64,000 bases of DNA from assembly GCA_963783145.1 (NCBI GenBank), contig CAWAMM010000002.1, forward strand, positions 248,001 to 312,000, in the 5' to 3' direction. This document shows, in pieces, positions 1 through 8,528 of the stretch. The stretch comes from DATGKG01 sp963783145. GTDB lineage: Bacteria > Desulfobacterota > Binatia > Binatales > Binataceae. Below the pieces are notes generated by a model that was not told where the DNA came from, did not search any database, and saw only the letters and a list, made by a program, of their open reading frames with translations. The position numbers and the translations under genes are program-made. Position 1 is the first letter of the stretch. Each line of letters opens with the position of its first letter.

Positions 1-495
1 CTGACCGCGGTCGACGCGCAATATCAGGGTATCCTGAGTTCGATTAATCAGATCGCCAACGGCAGTCAATTCAACGGCATCTCACTGTTCACCGGTGCGG
101 CTACCACGTTCCAGGTTGGCGCCACCAATACCGCCAACGATCAATTGAGCATTACCATTAATAAGGCCGACACGACGACGCTCGCCATCAACGGCACTTC
201 GCTAACCAACCAGGCCAATGCGCAAGCGGCGCTGACCCAGGTCACCGCCGCGCTGGCAACGATCGCAAGCGATCGCGGCGGGGTCGGCGCCTCGGAGCAG
301 CAACTGACCGCGATTGGACAAAATCTGCAATCAACCACGGCCAATCTGACTCAGGCGCTCTCGACCATTCAGGACGCTAACATCGCGTCTACCTATGCCA
401 CCTTTACCAAGGAGACGGTTCTGCAACAGGCTGGAGTGCAAGTCCTCAAGCAGGCCGACCAAACCCCGACGCAACTTCTCGCACTGTTCCAATAG
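1..495 (+). CDS. fliC: Flagellin, 3' part (start lies outside the window)
   Basis: Flagellin is the subunit of the flagellar filament; it is exported and polymerised outside the cell. The frame is open from base 1 and gives 164 residues that match, nearly residue for residue, the second half of the complete flagellin at 871-1689 (for example 'QYQGILSSINQIANGSQFNG'). The C-terminal D0 helix ends in the pattern 'QLLALFQ', identical to the paralogue. The two genes are therefore tandem duplicates. The N-terminal half is cut by the window edge, not by a mutation that I can see. A strong hairpin follows the stop codon. Confidence 0.95.
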   Translation: MTAVDAQYQGILSSINQIANGSQFNGISLFTGAATTFQVGATNTANDQLSITINKADTTTLAINGTSLTNQANAQAALTQVTAALATIASDRGGVGASEQQLTAIGQNLQSTTANLTQALSTIQDANIASTYATFTKETVLQQAGVQVLKQADQTPTQLLALFQ

Positions 496-515
496 CCCGG
501 GCAGCGCGGTTCCCG

Positions 516-549
516 AGCCGGCGCGGAAGTGAAAGCTTTCGCGCCGGTT
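516..549 (+). other. Hairpin 3' of the first flagellin gene
   Basis: The arms at 516-529 and 536-549 pair over 14 bases, with two G-U wobbles, around a 6-base loop. No run of T follows, so it does not look like a standard intrinsic terminator. A very similar hairpin follows the second flagellin (1710-1741), which suggests a kept role in mRNA 3' end stability or termination. The rest of 550-870 holds a short CCCTCTC/GAGAGGG hairpin at 741-759 and no gene that I can support. Confidence 0.55.
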
Positions 550-870
550 CCGCGCATTCGCAAAGCCGGAGAGAACCCGCCGCAGCTTGCCAGCTCCGGA
601 GAAAGGTCTCGCAACGTGTTCAAAATGAGATCAGCACCAGACATGGGCGTGTCACTACCGCACTTATCGACGCAACTCGATACAGTCGCGCATTGCTACC
701 ACAGCGTTGGTGGCGAGATGGGAAAGAACGCTTCTCAAACCCCTCTCCCGACGAGAGGGCAAACCACAGATAGCGCAGTTTGTTAGATAGAAGCCGGTTA
801 CGAACGACGGCTAACCAAACACAGCATCGATAGATGCTCACTCCCAACGAGGAGAAAAGGGGAAAGGAAA

Positions 871-1689
871 ATGTCACTCAGTCTTGTCACCAACATCGGA
901 GCTCTCACGGCGTCCAACGCGCTGACCAACAACCAGGCCGACCTGCAGCAGTCGATCTCGCAGCTCTCCAGCGGCAAACGCATCGTCAACGCGTCGGACG
1001 ATCCCGCGGGTCTGTCGATTGCAATGGAGACCCAGGGTCTGCTCGGCTCGCTGGGTCAGGCCTCGTCCAACGTAAACAATGCTTCCTCGTATCTGCAGAC
1101 CGCTGACGGCGCGCTGTCCAACATCGGTAACCTGCTTCAGACTGCGCAGCAGCTCGCTACCGAAGCGGCTGACGGATCGTACAACGGCGCGCAGTTGACC
1201 GCCATCGACGGCCAGTATCAGGGCGTGTTGAGCTCGATCGACCAGATCGCCAACGGCAGCCAGTTCAACGGTATCTCGTTGTTCTCTGGCGCGGCAACAA
1301 CCTTCCAGGTCGGCGCGACCAATACCGCCAACGATCAGCTCAGCGTCACCATCAACAAGGCCGATACCACGACCCTCGCGATCAATGGTACCGCGCTAAC
1401 CACGCAGGCCGGCGCGCAGGCGGCCTTGACCAGTGTTACTGCCGCTCTCGCGACGATAGCCGGTGACCGTGGTGGTCTCGGTGCGTCAGAGCAGCAACTT
1501 ACGGCAATCGGGCAGAACCTGCAGTCGACTTCCGCCAACCTGACCTCGGCGTTGTCGAACATTCAGGATGCCAACATCGCGGAGACCTACGCGACCTTCA
1601 GCAAGCAGACCGTTCTGCAGCAGGCGGGCGTGCAGGTTCTGAAGCAGGCCGACCAGACTCCTCAGCAGCTCCTCGCGCTGTTCCAGTAG
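871..1689 (+). CDS. fliC: Flagellin
   Basis: Filament subunit of 272 residues. The N-terminal D0/D1 region (about residues 1-140) carries the usual 'LSSGKRIVNASDDPAGLSIA' pattern and the C-terminal helix ends in 'LLALFQ'. At 272 residues it is short, with only a small variable middle (about 140-200), so the outer D2/D3 domains are essentially missing. The start has a purine-rich site (ggggaaagg) just upstream. It is a tandem copy of the gene at 1-495 and is followed by fliD and fliS, a normal late-flagellar order. I could not assign a convincing sigma-28 promoter upstream. Confidence 0.97.
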   Translation: MSLSLVTNIGALTASNALTNNQADLQQSISQLSSGKRIVNASDDPAGLSIAMETQGLLGSLGQASSNVNNASSYLQTADGALSNIGNLLQTAQQLATEAADGSYNGAQLTAIDGQYQGVLSSIDQIANGSQFNGISLFSGAATTFQVGATNTANDQLSVTINKADTTTLAINGTALTTQAGAQAALTSVTAALATIAGDRGGLGASEQQLTAIGQNLQSTSANLTSALSNIQDANIAETYATFSKQTVLQQAGVQVLKQADQTPQQLLALFQ

Positions 1690-1709
1690 GCCATCTGGCC
1701 CTAGCTTAA

Positions 1710-1741
1710 GCCGGCGCGGAGGTTAAGTCCTCTGCGTCGGC
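1710..1741 (+). other. Hairpin 3' of the second flagellin gene
   Basis: The arms 1710-1722 and 1729-1741 pair over 13 bases, with two G-U wobbles, around a 6-base loop. It has nearly the same stem sequence (GCCGGCGCGGA-) as the hairpin after the first flagellin, and again no T tract follows. It may separate the abundant flagellin mRNA from fliD. Confidence 0.55.
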
Positions 1742-1766
1742 TGGCGCGTTGTGGGACAGTTATTCA

Positions 1767-1781
1767 TGGCACGCGCAATGC
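1767..1781 (+). promoter_or_regulatory. RpoN (sigma-54)-like promoter for fliD
   Basis: TGGCAC-gcgca-ATGC matches 9 of 10 fixed positions of TGGCAC-N5-TTGC, with the correct GG to GC spacing. Sigma-54 control of flagellar genes is common in many Proteobacteria. The implied transcript start near 1793 lies very close to the fliD start codon at 1804 and would cut into the GAGG ribosome site, so this is a candidate only. Confidence 0.4.
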
Positions 1782-1803
1782 GTATTCAGATGAGGCATTT
1801 TGT

Positions 1804-3477
1804 ATGTCGTCGACCAGCAGCACCAGCGGTAGCACCGGAATCACCTTCTCAAATTTCACTGGAATAGATTTCAACTCGATACTGACCGCCGAGACTGCGG
1901 CCGCGCAGGTCCCGATCACCGCGGAACAGAATCAACTGGTCGGGGTGAATACGGCCATCAGCACGCTGGGAACCATCAGCGGCGACTTCACCACGTTGCA
2001 GAATGCGCTTTCTGCGCTCAACACCAGCATCGCTATTCCTCCGGTCGGCGCGACGGTATCCTCCGGGGCGCCTTTCACCGCGGACATCACGGGAGCGCCG
2101 ATCAATGGAACCTATGCGGTGAATGTTTCGTCGCTCGCGCAAGCCCAAAGCGTTGCCTCGCAGGGCTATGTCAGTGACACCTCGAGCATTGGGGACGGCA
2201 CGCTGACGATTACGGTTGCCAATGGAACTCCGGTTCCAGTTACCATCAACTCTACTAACGATACTCTCGATGGACTGGCCAGCGCCATCAACGCCACTCC
2301 CAACATTGGAGTCACCGCGCAGGTGGTCGATACCGGTGCGCCGGGCGCGCCGTATCGCCTTCAACTAACCGCCAATACGACCGGCACCAATGCGGCCTTT
2401 ACGGTCTCCAGTAGCCTCAGTGGCGGGACTGCTCCCGACTTTGCCGATGCCGCGATCGGGCCGACGGATACCAGTTCGGTTACCGGCACCGCCGCACCCA
2501 CAATCGGCGGAACCTATACCGGCAGTCTATCTCAAGGGTACCAGTTCACGGTGGTGTCAGGCGGAACGGTCGGGACTAATCCGATCGCACTTAAATGGAC
2601 GTCTGACTCAGGCGAAAGTGGGACCCTTGACATTCCGGCCAACGCGAGCGGACCGACCGCGGTCGCCGATGGGCTTACCGTCTCGCTGGGGAGCGGCACG
2701 CTCAACACCGGCGACAGCTTCGCGGTGGCTGCATTCGTGCCTAACGTGAGCAGCGCGCAGAACGCAACGGTTCAGGTGGGCAATCAGATCGTGGTGTCGC
2801 AGACCAACACGGTTACCAACGCGATCTCGGGACTGTCACTTCAGCTGAACAACACCGGGAGTGGTTCCAGCGTTACGGTCGCGCCAGACCTCACCACCGA
2901 AGGCAACAATATCAACGCTTTCGTCAGCGCTTACAACACAGCGATTGGTGATATCGTGCAGACCACCCAGGCGATTCCGCAGGAAGCGGCACCCGCGCTG
3001 TCGGGCGATGGCGGCCTGCGCTCGATCATGTTCAACCTGCAGTCTCAAATCGGCTCGCTCAACCTGTCGAAGCTCGGGATCACCGTCAACCAGAACACCG
3101 GTGACCTGGTATTTAATCAGTCGACCTTCGTACAGCAGGCGACCAGCAATCCTACTGCAGTCAATCAATCGATCAGCAGTTTGAACTCAGCTCTAAGCTC
3201 GATGGTGTCTCAGGTCGTAGCGCCCAACACCGGACTTATCGCGAGCGAAACGAGTGCCTATAACTCTGAGGCGAGCCAGATCAACACCAAGCTCACCGAA
3301 ATGAACAATGACCTTACCAACTACACCGCGCAGCTGCAGGCTCAATACGCGAGCATTCAAGCGACAGTGGCAGGCTACCAAAGTATCTCGCAGTTGTTCA
3401 CCGCGATTAGCTCCAATAGCTCCGGCACGAGCTCCAGCTCCAGCAGCACCGGAACCAACCTTACGATGTCGAGCTAG
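1804..3477 (+). CDS. fliD: Flagellar filament cap protein FliD (hook-associated protein 2)
   Basis: FliD forms the cap at the filament tip and guides flagellin assembly outside the cell. The 557-residue product has the FliD N-terminal domain (about 15-115: 'GIDFNSILTAETAAAQVPI'), a Thr/Ser/Gly-rich middle, and the FliD C-terminal domain (about 290-520), which has the usual 'SQIGSLNLSKLGITVNQNTG' region and a long helical end. The last 20 residues are Ser-rich. It lies between flagellin and fliS, the standard order. The low-complexity Thr/Ser composition is normal for the family. Start chosen at the ATG with GAGG upstream. Confidence 0.93.
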   Translation: MSSTSSTSGSTGITFSNFTGIDFNSILTAETAAAQVPITAEQNQLVGVNTAISTLGTISGDFTTLQNALSALNTSIAIPPVGATVSSGAPFTADITGAPINGTYAVNVSSLAQAQSVASQGYVSDTSSIGDGTLTITVANGTPVPVTINSTNDTLDGLASAINATPNIGVTAQVVDTGAPGAPYRLQLTANTTGTNAAFTVSSSLSGGTAPDFADAAIGPTDTSSVTGTAAPTIGGTYTGSLSQGYQFTVVSGGTVGTNPIALKWTSDSGESGTLDIPANASGPTAVADGLTVSLGSGTLNTGDSFAVAAFVPNVSSAQNATVQVGNQIVVSQTNTVTNAISGLSLQLNNTGSGSSVTVAPDLTTEGNNINAFVSAYNTAIGDIVQTTQAIPQEAAPALSGDGGLRSIMFNLQSQIGSLNLSKLGITVNQNTGDLVFNQSTFVQQATSNPTAVNQSISSLNSALSSMVSQVVAPNTGLIASETSAYNSEASQINTKLTEMNNDLTNYTAQLQAQYASIQATVAGYQSISQLFTAISSNSSGTSSSSSSTGTNLTMSS

Positions 3478-3508
3478 CAGCTACTGAATGAGTTCAGGAG
3501 ATCATAAG

Positions 3509-3877
3509 ATGACAAACGCATACGCGCGATGTCAGACCCTCAGTCTGGATGGCGAATCGGCTTACGAGGAACTCTACTCGCGGCTCGCACGATGGACCGA
3601 CGAAGCCGTCCAGTTTTACAAAGTCAGCAGCGAGGCTGAGGCGGAATGCCGCCTCGAGCGATGCATCGAGTTGTTGGGTTATATGGACCGTGGTCTTGAC
3701 CTGTCGGGCACTCCCGAGGTGATCAACGCGATCCTGAGTCTCCATCGTTTCGCCATTGGTGCCCTGGTGAAGTCCAAGGCCGAGCGCGAGCCCAAGCAGC
3801 TGGCGCAACTGGTCCCGGTGTTTCTCTCGATGGGTGAGATCTTCGCGGCGATTCGCGACAAACGCAGGGGCAACTGA
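3509..3877 (+). CDS. fliS: Flagellar export chaperone FliS
   Basis: FliS binds the C-terminal helix of flagellin in the cytoplasm and prevents early polymerisation. The 122-residue product is mostly helical, the normal FliS length, and it follows fliD directly. It has the N-terminal 'NAYARCQTLSL' and a later 'ERCIELLGYMDRGLDL' helix typical of the family. An ATG also exists at 3488, but the site CAGGAG at 3495-3500 sits 8 bases before ATG 3509, so I prefer 3509. Family assignment rests on size, helix pattern and position. Confidence 0.82.
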   Translation: MTNAYARCQTLSLDGESAYEELYSRLARWTDEAVQFYKVSSEAEAECRLERCIELLGYMDRGLDLSGTPEVINAILSLHRFAIGALVKSKAEREPKQLAQLVPVFLSMGEIFAAIRDKRRGN

Positions 3878-4019
3878 CCGACTATTGCGATGCGCCGGGG
3901 AGCGTTCGCCGGCGCATCGTCTGGTGTAGAGAAAAGCGCGCACACTTCCGCGACGCCTTCGCAGAAGGCCTACCAATTGTTGCTAAAATGTACCGACTGA
4001 TGCGCCGAAGAGGCGCGGA

Positions 4020-4868
4020 TCAGGTCGAAGATGGCTGGTCGGGGTCGTCTTTCTCGTCCAAGGCCCCTTCTTCGGAGCCCTTGGGAGGCTCGCCGACGCC
4101 GAAAACCTCGTAGATTGAAGCCTTGATTCGGCGTTTTTTCTCCTCGGGCGTTAGGGTTTTTGGCTTCGTTTGGTATTTTTCCGCGAAGTCGCCTTCGATG
4201 AGCTCCCGCAGTTCATGATCCCCCGCCGCGATCGCCGAGTCCTGCTCTTGCAGAAATTGACTCCACACCCGGATGGTGAACCAGGGCGACAGTAGCTTCG
4301 CCCGCACCGCGCCCGCATTGCGCCGCGCCGCCTCTCGATCCACCGCCGGCGCGATTTCGGCGCTCGGATGAGGCGCCATGGTGCGCCGCGCCTTTTTCAT
4401 TTCGCGCAAACTCGCCACCGCGCGCTCACGGGTGCGATCGATCGCCGCCTCATAGCGGATGACGCGCAGGGTATCCTTCTCGTTGGGCAGCGTGACCGCA
4501 TCGAGCCCGGAGTGCTTATAAATCTGTTCCGCGGTAGTCATCTGGCCGCCCTCGGTATACAGCGGCTCCTTCCATGGAATGAGTTGCTGCGTGCCGCGTT
4601 GGACGATATCAACAGCCGGTAACTCGATGGCGTCGAAGGCAGCGCGATTTTCGAACATCAGCAACCGGCGCTTGCGCCAGAAGCATGCGGCGATTTGCTG
4701 CACCAGCAGCAGCTCGTAGGTGCCGACCGGCTGGAAATCCTGCGCGAGTCCGGCGAGGGTGGCTTCGAACATCTGGCGCTCTTCGCGGCCTTCGATATTC
4801 GCGATGACGGTTTGCGAGGCGAGGATGCCGTGCTTGAGCGCGTTGAGGCGCGAGCGCGATTTACCCAA
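4020..4868 (-). CDS. Conserved hypothetical protein of the 'STGPRT...NALKHG' type, 5' end damaged
   Basis: I know this N-terminal pattern from a widespread, unnamed bacterial family whose members begin 'NAxKSTGPRTxxGKxRSxxNALKHG'. No function is known to me. The only usable start in this frame is TTG at 4868, which gives 282 residues, but the conserved family sequence continues upstream in the same frame (codons back to about 4910: 'NRRNAAKSTGPRTVLGKSRS') until a TGA at 4962-4964. An ATG at 4963-4965 lies one frame away. The true start was probably lost by a one-base frame change. The rest is helical, with a charged C-terminus (KKRR, then acidic). Confidence 0.7.
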   Translation of the reverse strand: MGKSRSRLNALKHGILASQTVIANIEGREERQMFEATLAGLAQDFQPVGTYELLLVQQIAACFWRKRRLLMFENRAAFDAIELPAVDIVQRGTQQLIPWKEPLYTEGGQMTTAEQIYKHSGLDAVTLPNEKDTLRVIRYEAAIDRTRERAVASLREMKKARRTMAPHPSAEIAPAVDREAARRNAGAVRAKLLSPWFTIRVWSQFLQEQDSAIAAGDHELRELIEGDFAEKYQTKPKTLTPEEKKRRIKASIYEVFGVGEPPKGSEEGALDEKDDPDQPSST

Positions 4869-5115
4869 AACAGTGCGTGGGCCGGTGGACTTGGCGGCGT
4901 TGCGCCGATTGGCGTCGGCCTTGCGAGGTGGGTTTACGATGGGGATGAGAAGGGGTGTGGTTCATACGCGTAGCAACTCCATGAGCCAAACATGTTGACA
5001 GAGTGTCGGACACGCGGATGCGCATCCGGGACGGATCTCACAGGATTTTCTTATTTCGCGCGCGAGTAAAGGGGGGGCGTGCTCTTTCTCGCTAGCAAGA
5101 GAGATTTCCTGGAGG

Positions 5116-5204
5116 GGGCGGTTCGCGAAGCGCCCGCAACGACGTTGCGATTGCTAAGGATCCTTTCGATTGCGCCATCGCTGCGGGTCGTTCGCGAACG
5201 ACCC
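5116..5204. repeat. Two TTCGCGAA-centred palindromes in an intergenic gap
   Basis: Bases 5185-5204 form a perfect 20-bp palindrome, GGGTCGTTCGCGAACGACCC. Bases 5116-5135 form a near palindrome, GGGCGGTTCGCGAAGCGCCC, with one mismatched pair. A third member, perfect, is at 31375-31394. The shared core and GGG/CCC ends suggest a REP-like dispersed element. The gap 4966-5274 holds no supported gene. Confidence 0.6.
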
Positions 5205-5274
5205 CTCCGAGCAAAGGCCTACCAGGAGAGGTCATGCCGACTTGCGCGGAAGTGGCGGCGAACAAACGGGGAGG

Positions 5275-6075
5275 CTAGGCCGCCGCACCTTTGCGGGCGA
5301 GGCGTACGGCCGGATTCGAATGAGTGGTCGAGCCACCCGTGAGCGCCTGGCGCAGCGACATTCCGCGCTGGCCGGACTGAATGCCTTTGATCGCCATGAT
5401 CACAATCTTGTCGAGTTCTTTTTCGGCGTGGGCGCGAGCGCGAATCTTCTTGCTGATCGGATAGGCAAGCAGGTTGGCCACCCCGACCCCATAGAGGGTG
5501 GCGACGAAGGCACTGGCGATACCTTCTCCGAGCTTAGCCGGTTCGTTGAGCATCGACATGGTATGAATCAGTCCGAGCACGGCGCCCATGATGCCGAAGG
5601 TCGGCAAATAACCGCCGGCCGCTTCGAAGACCTCGGCGCCGGCATTGTTGAGGCGAGTGTTCTCGGCGAACTTGCGCTCGAGGATCGCCATCATGGTCTG
5701 TGGGTTGATGTTGCTGACCAGCAGATTCAGCGCCATCGAGAGCATCGGATAGGGCTCTTTTTGGACTGAGCCCTGAAGAGCTACTGGGCCGTCGCGATTC
5801 AGGACATTGCTATAGTCTACGATGCGATCGATCACATCGAAGGAGTCAGGGGTAGTTTCACCCACCACCTTGCGCACATCGGTCGCCGCGGCTTTGAGAA
5901 ACACCGGGGAGAAAGACAGCATGCAGGCGGCGACACTGGCGCCGATCACAATCAGCGCGGCGCTGCCCTGGATCAGCGTGCCCAGGTGGCCACCCTCGAT
6001 CAGCTGGCCAACGATGATGCAGGCCGGACCCGCAACCAGTCCCGCCACGCTTGCGATATCGATCTTCATAGCCAT
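5275..6075 (-). CDS. motA: Flagellar motor stator protein MotA
   Basis: MotA forms the ring of the inner-membrane stator that turns ion flow into torque on FliG. The 266 residues show four membrane segments: two near the N-terminus (about 5-55) and two after the cytoplasmic loop. The third and fourth segments carry the conserved prolines, in 'GGYLPTFGIMGAVLGL' and 'VGVANLLAYPISKK'. It is the last gene of the minus-strand chemotaxis block. No motB is next to it, which is unusual because motA and motB are normally adjacent. ATG codons at 6075 and 6069 are both possible starts. Confidence 0.93.
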   Translation of the reverse strand: MAMKIDIASVAGLVAGPACIIVGQLIEGGHLGTLIQGSAALIVIGASVAACMLSFSPVFLKAAATDVRKVVGETTPDSFDVIDRIVDYSNVLNRDGPVALQGSVQKEPYPMLSMALNLLVSNINPQTMMAILERKFAENTRLNNAGAEVFEAAGGYLPTFGIMGAVLGLIHTMSMLNEPAKLGEGIASAFVATLYGVGVANLLAYPISKKIRARAHAEKELDKIVIMAIKGIQSGQRGMSLRQALTGGSTTHSNPAVRLARKGAAA

Positions 6076-6114
6076 CTTGGTCAGCTAACCGTTGGTGGAA
6101 TCCCACCACCTCGC

Positions 6115-6918
6115 TCACGCGCCGGCGCCCTGTTCGATCGCCTTACCGAGGTAGGCCATCAGCTTCTGGGTGACACTGCGCGCGGTTTTAAAGTCGCGCC
6201 CCTCGATCGCCTGAGCCAGGGTGCCGCCGAAGTCACTGATCTTGCTGAAGCCGTAATTGGCGCCTTCACCTTTAAGGCGAAATGCCAGTTGGATCACAGT
6301 ATCGACGTCGCCACCATCGATCGCAGCCAGCGCGACCCCGATTTCACGCTGCTTTTCAGCGAGGAAAATCGCACGCATGCCCTTGAGGCCTTCCTGCTCG
6401 ACGTTCTCCTCTTCCTTCTTCGCGGCGCCGCCTCCCCATAGCTTGGAAAACATACCGCCGGATTCCTTGGGTGCGGACGCGGGCGCGGTAGCGGCCGCCG
6501 GCGCAATCACGCGTCCCAGGACCTTATTGATCGCCTCGGCGAGCACCGCGGGTTTGAGCGGTTTGCTGACAAAAGTGGTGCATCCGGCGGCCTTGGTCTT
6601 GGTGGCCGCCTGACCGGGATCCATTGCGGTGACGGCAATGATGGGCATCTGCGGGCGGCCTTTGGTGCGCTCCCATGCGCGGATCAGTTTGGTGGCCTCG
6701 TAGCCGTCCATCCCGGGCATGTGGATATCCATCAGGACCAGGTCATGAAGGCCGGGTTTGCATTTTTCGTAGGCGACGTTGCCGGAGTCGCCTTCCTCGA
6801 TCTCAAATTCGAAACCCGCGACTCCTTTCAGACAGTTCTTCACCATCATGCGACTGGAACGCGAGTCATCGATGATTAGAATCTTTATCAGACTGTTACC
6901 AGTGCTTTCCGTAGCCAT
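6115..6918 (-). CDS. Response regulator with an Hpt-like domain that lacks the histidine
   Basis: The receiver domain (residues about 10-135) is complete: Asp17/Asp18, phospho-acceptor Asp64 in 'VLMDIHMPGMDG', Thr97 and Lys119. A Pro/Ala-rich linker (136-160) leads to a helical domain (about 175-267) that resembles Hpt. At the place where Hpt has His ('AHxLKG'), this protein has 'LAFRLKGEGANYGF', with Phe213. The second domain therefore cannot take part in His phosphotransfer and may act as a docking or phosphatase-like module. Start ATG 6918 has GGGAGG upstream; a GTG at 6927 is too close to it. It sits just before motA, so it may act on the motor or on CheA signalling. The 289 bases upstream hold no clear gene. 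Confidence 0.85.
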   Translation of the reverse strand: MATESTGNSLIKILIIDDSRSSRMMVKNCLKGVAGFEFEIEEGDSGNVAYEKCKPGLHDLVLMDIHMPGMDGYEATKLIRAWERTKGRPQMPIIAVTAMDPGQAATKTKAAGCTTFVSKPLKPAVLAEAINKVLGRVIAPAAATAPASAPKESGGMFSKLWGGGAAKKEEENVEQEGLKGMRAIFLAEKQREIGVALAAIDGGDVDTVIQLAFRLKGEGANYGFSKISDFGGTLAQAIEGRDFKTARSVTQKLMAYLGKAIEQGAGA

Positions 6919-7207
6919 AGCTACCACGCCTCCCGAGCGTTGACAGGATGCGGTCTCCTATTGTCTAAAGTTACCTTGCGATGGTTAAAGGCGAGCGCGC
7001 TGGCAGCCACAAGGAAGGTTTGTTTCCGTCGGAGAGGTCAGCTTTGTGCCTTGAGGAAACACGCGTCGCGTGAGGGGACGACATCGAAAGGTGCGGAGAG
7101 CATACCGGGAACGCGAAAAGCCTCGCTTCCCCATGACACCACACATATCTCCTTGAGCGGTCGCGGATGGGCAGGTTTGCAATCAGAGCATCATCACAAC
7201 GTCGAGG

Positions 7208-7693
7208 TCAGGGCTGCGGCTGGGCCGAATAGTCGTACGGTCCATCCGGGGTCGCTTCAAAGACGACTATGTTGAAAGGCTCTTCGCGGAATCGGAAATA
7301 AGCCTGGTTCATGATCGAGCAACGCGGCAGGATAAGCTTGTAGTCCTTGCCTTCGACCACCGACGGAGGCGATAACTCTGAAGGGGAGGGCATCAGCGCC
7401 TGCACCGCGCCGGCGGTCAGGTTGGCTAACTCTCCCACGGTGTCGGAGACTTCGTCATCCGCGAGCTCCTCCACTCCAAACATGGTGGAGGCGAGGTACG
7501 AGGCGAGCTTGTGGGAGCATCTAACCACCGCGGCGCCTTCCCAGGCGCCGGTCAGTTGTACACAGCCGGTCAGGAAGCGCAGGTCCGCGGTCGGTGCTTC
7601 GGCGTCGATCAGCTCCAGGCCGGCTCCGAACATACTGTCCCAGATTCGATCGGCGAGCTGATGGATGTCGTCTTGTTCGAGCCTTGGTCTCAT
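7208..7693 (-). CDS. cheX: CheX/CheC-like chemotaxis phosphatase
   Basis: CheX and CheC proteins remove phosphate from CheY-P. The 161-residue product has the family pattern around a helix 'DTVGELANLTAGAVQALMP', with Glu88 and Asn91 in the E-x2-N arrangement that forms the active site in this family, followed by 'LSPPSVVEG', which matches the CheX 'P-x-VV-x-G' turn. Start ATG 7693 has AAAGAGG upstream. It lies 13 bases after cheR and ends the che gene run. No cheZ is present, so this is the likely signal-termination protein. Confidence 0.78.
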   Translation of the reverse strand: MRPRLEQDDIHQLADRIWDSMFGAGLELIDAEAPTADLRFLTGCVQLTGAWEGAAVVRCSHKLASYLASTMFGVEELADDEVSDTVGELANLTAGAVQALMPSPSELSPPSVVEGKDYKLILPRCSIMNQAYFRFREEPFNIVVFEATPDGPYDYSAQPQP

Positions 7694-7706
7694 GGCAAAC
7701 CTCTTT

Positions 7707-8528
7707 TCACTTCTTGACCCGATGCCAACCGCCCTTGTCGTCCGGCAGTCGTTCGAAGCCGTCATGGATTCCGAGCGTAGTCTCGCAGTTACCGAGCAAC
7801 AGGTATCCGTCCTGCCTCAGTTGCCGATGCATCCCTTCAAAAATCTGCCGCTTGATCGTAACGTCGAAGTAGATCAGGACGTTGCGCAGGAGGACGATGT
7901 CGACCCGCGGCAGCGGCGGCCATCCACGGGTGAGATTCATTTCGACGAACTCCACCATCGCGCGAAGCTCTTTCTTGATCTCCCAGTCGAGCTTGTCGCG
8001 AACGAAATAGCGGCTCAGATACTGCACCGGCATCCCACGATTCACTTCGAGCTGGGTGTAGCGTCCGGATTGTGCGCGCGCCAGCACTTCGCGAGAGAGG
8101 TCGGTGGCGATGATTCGGCACGACCAGTTTGCAAGTTCTGGAAAATGCTCACGAATGATCATCGCGACGGTATAAGGTTCCTGGCCGGTGGAGCAGGCGG
8201 CGCTCCAGATGTTGAGGCGACGTTCTTCACGCCGGCTGGCGATGACGCGCGGCAGAATCACCTTGCGCAGCGAGTCAAACGGATGCATGTCGCGAAAGAA
8301 GGAAGTTTCATTGGTGGTCATCGCCTCGATGACGCGCCGCCGCATTCCGGAGCCGGTCGGCATCCGTAGGTGCTGGATGAACGCCTGCACCGAGGTTAAT
8401 CCGGCTTCTTGCGCCAGCGGGCGCAGCCGTGCTTCGACCAGGTATTCCTTGCCGGTTTCCAGCACCAGGCCGGCATCGTTGCGCACCAGCGTACTCACGT
8501 ATTCGAATCCGTCGCGATCGATAGTCAC
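7707..8528 (-). CDS. cheR: Chemotaxis methyltransferase CheR
   Basis: CheR uses S-adenosylmethionine to methylate glutamates on MCPs for adaptation. The 273-residue product has the CheR N-terminal helical domain (about 1-80) and the SAM-binding Rossmann domain, with 'NETSFFRDMHPFDSLRKVIL', the SAM motif 'IWSAACSTGQEPYTVAM', and later 'DIVLLRNVLIYFD'. Length is normal for CheR. It overlaps cheB by four bases (ATGA), so the two are translationally coupled. Confidence 0.96.
   Translation of the reverse strand: MTIDRDGFEYVSTLVRNDAGLVLETGKEYLVEARLRPLAQEAGLTSVQAFIQHLRMPTGSGMRRRVIEAMTTNETSFFRDMHPFDSLRKVILPRVIASRREERRLNIWSAACSTGQEPYTVAMIIREHFPELANWSCRIIATDLSREVLARAQSGRYTQLEVNRGMPVQYLSRYFVRDKLDWEIKKELRAMVEFVEMNLTRGWPPLPRVDIVLLRNVLIYFDVTIKRQIFEGMHRQLRQDGYLLLGNCETTLGIHDGFERLPDDKGGWHRVKK

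Noticed and set aside
741..759. CCCTCTC/GAGAGGG hairpin as a terminator
   Set aside because: No T tract follows, and it lies in the leader region before the second flagellin; it is more like a dispersed GC hairpin.
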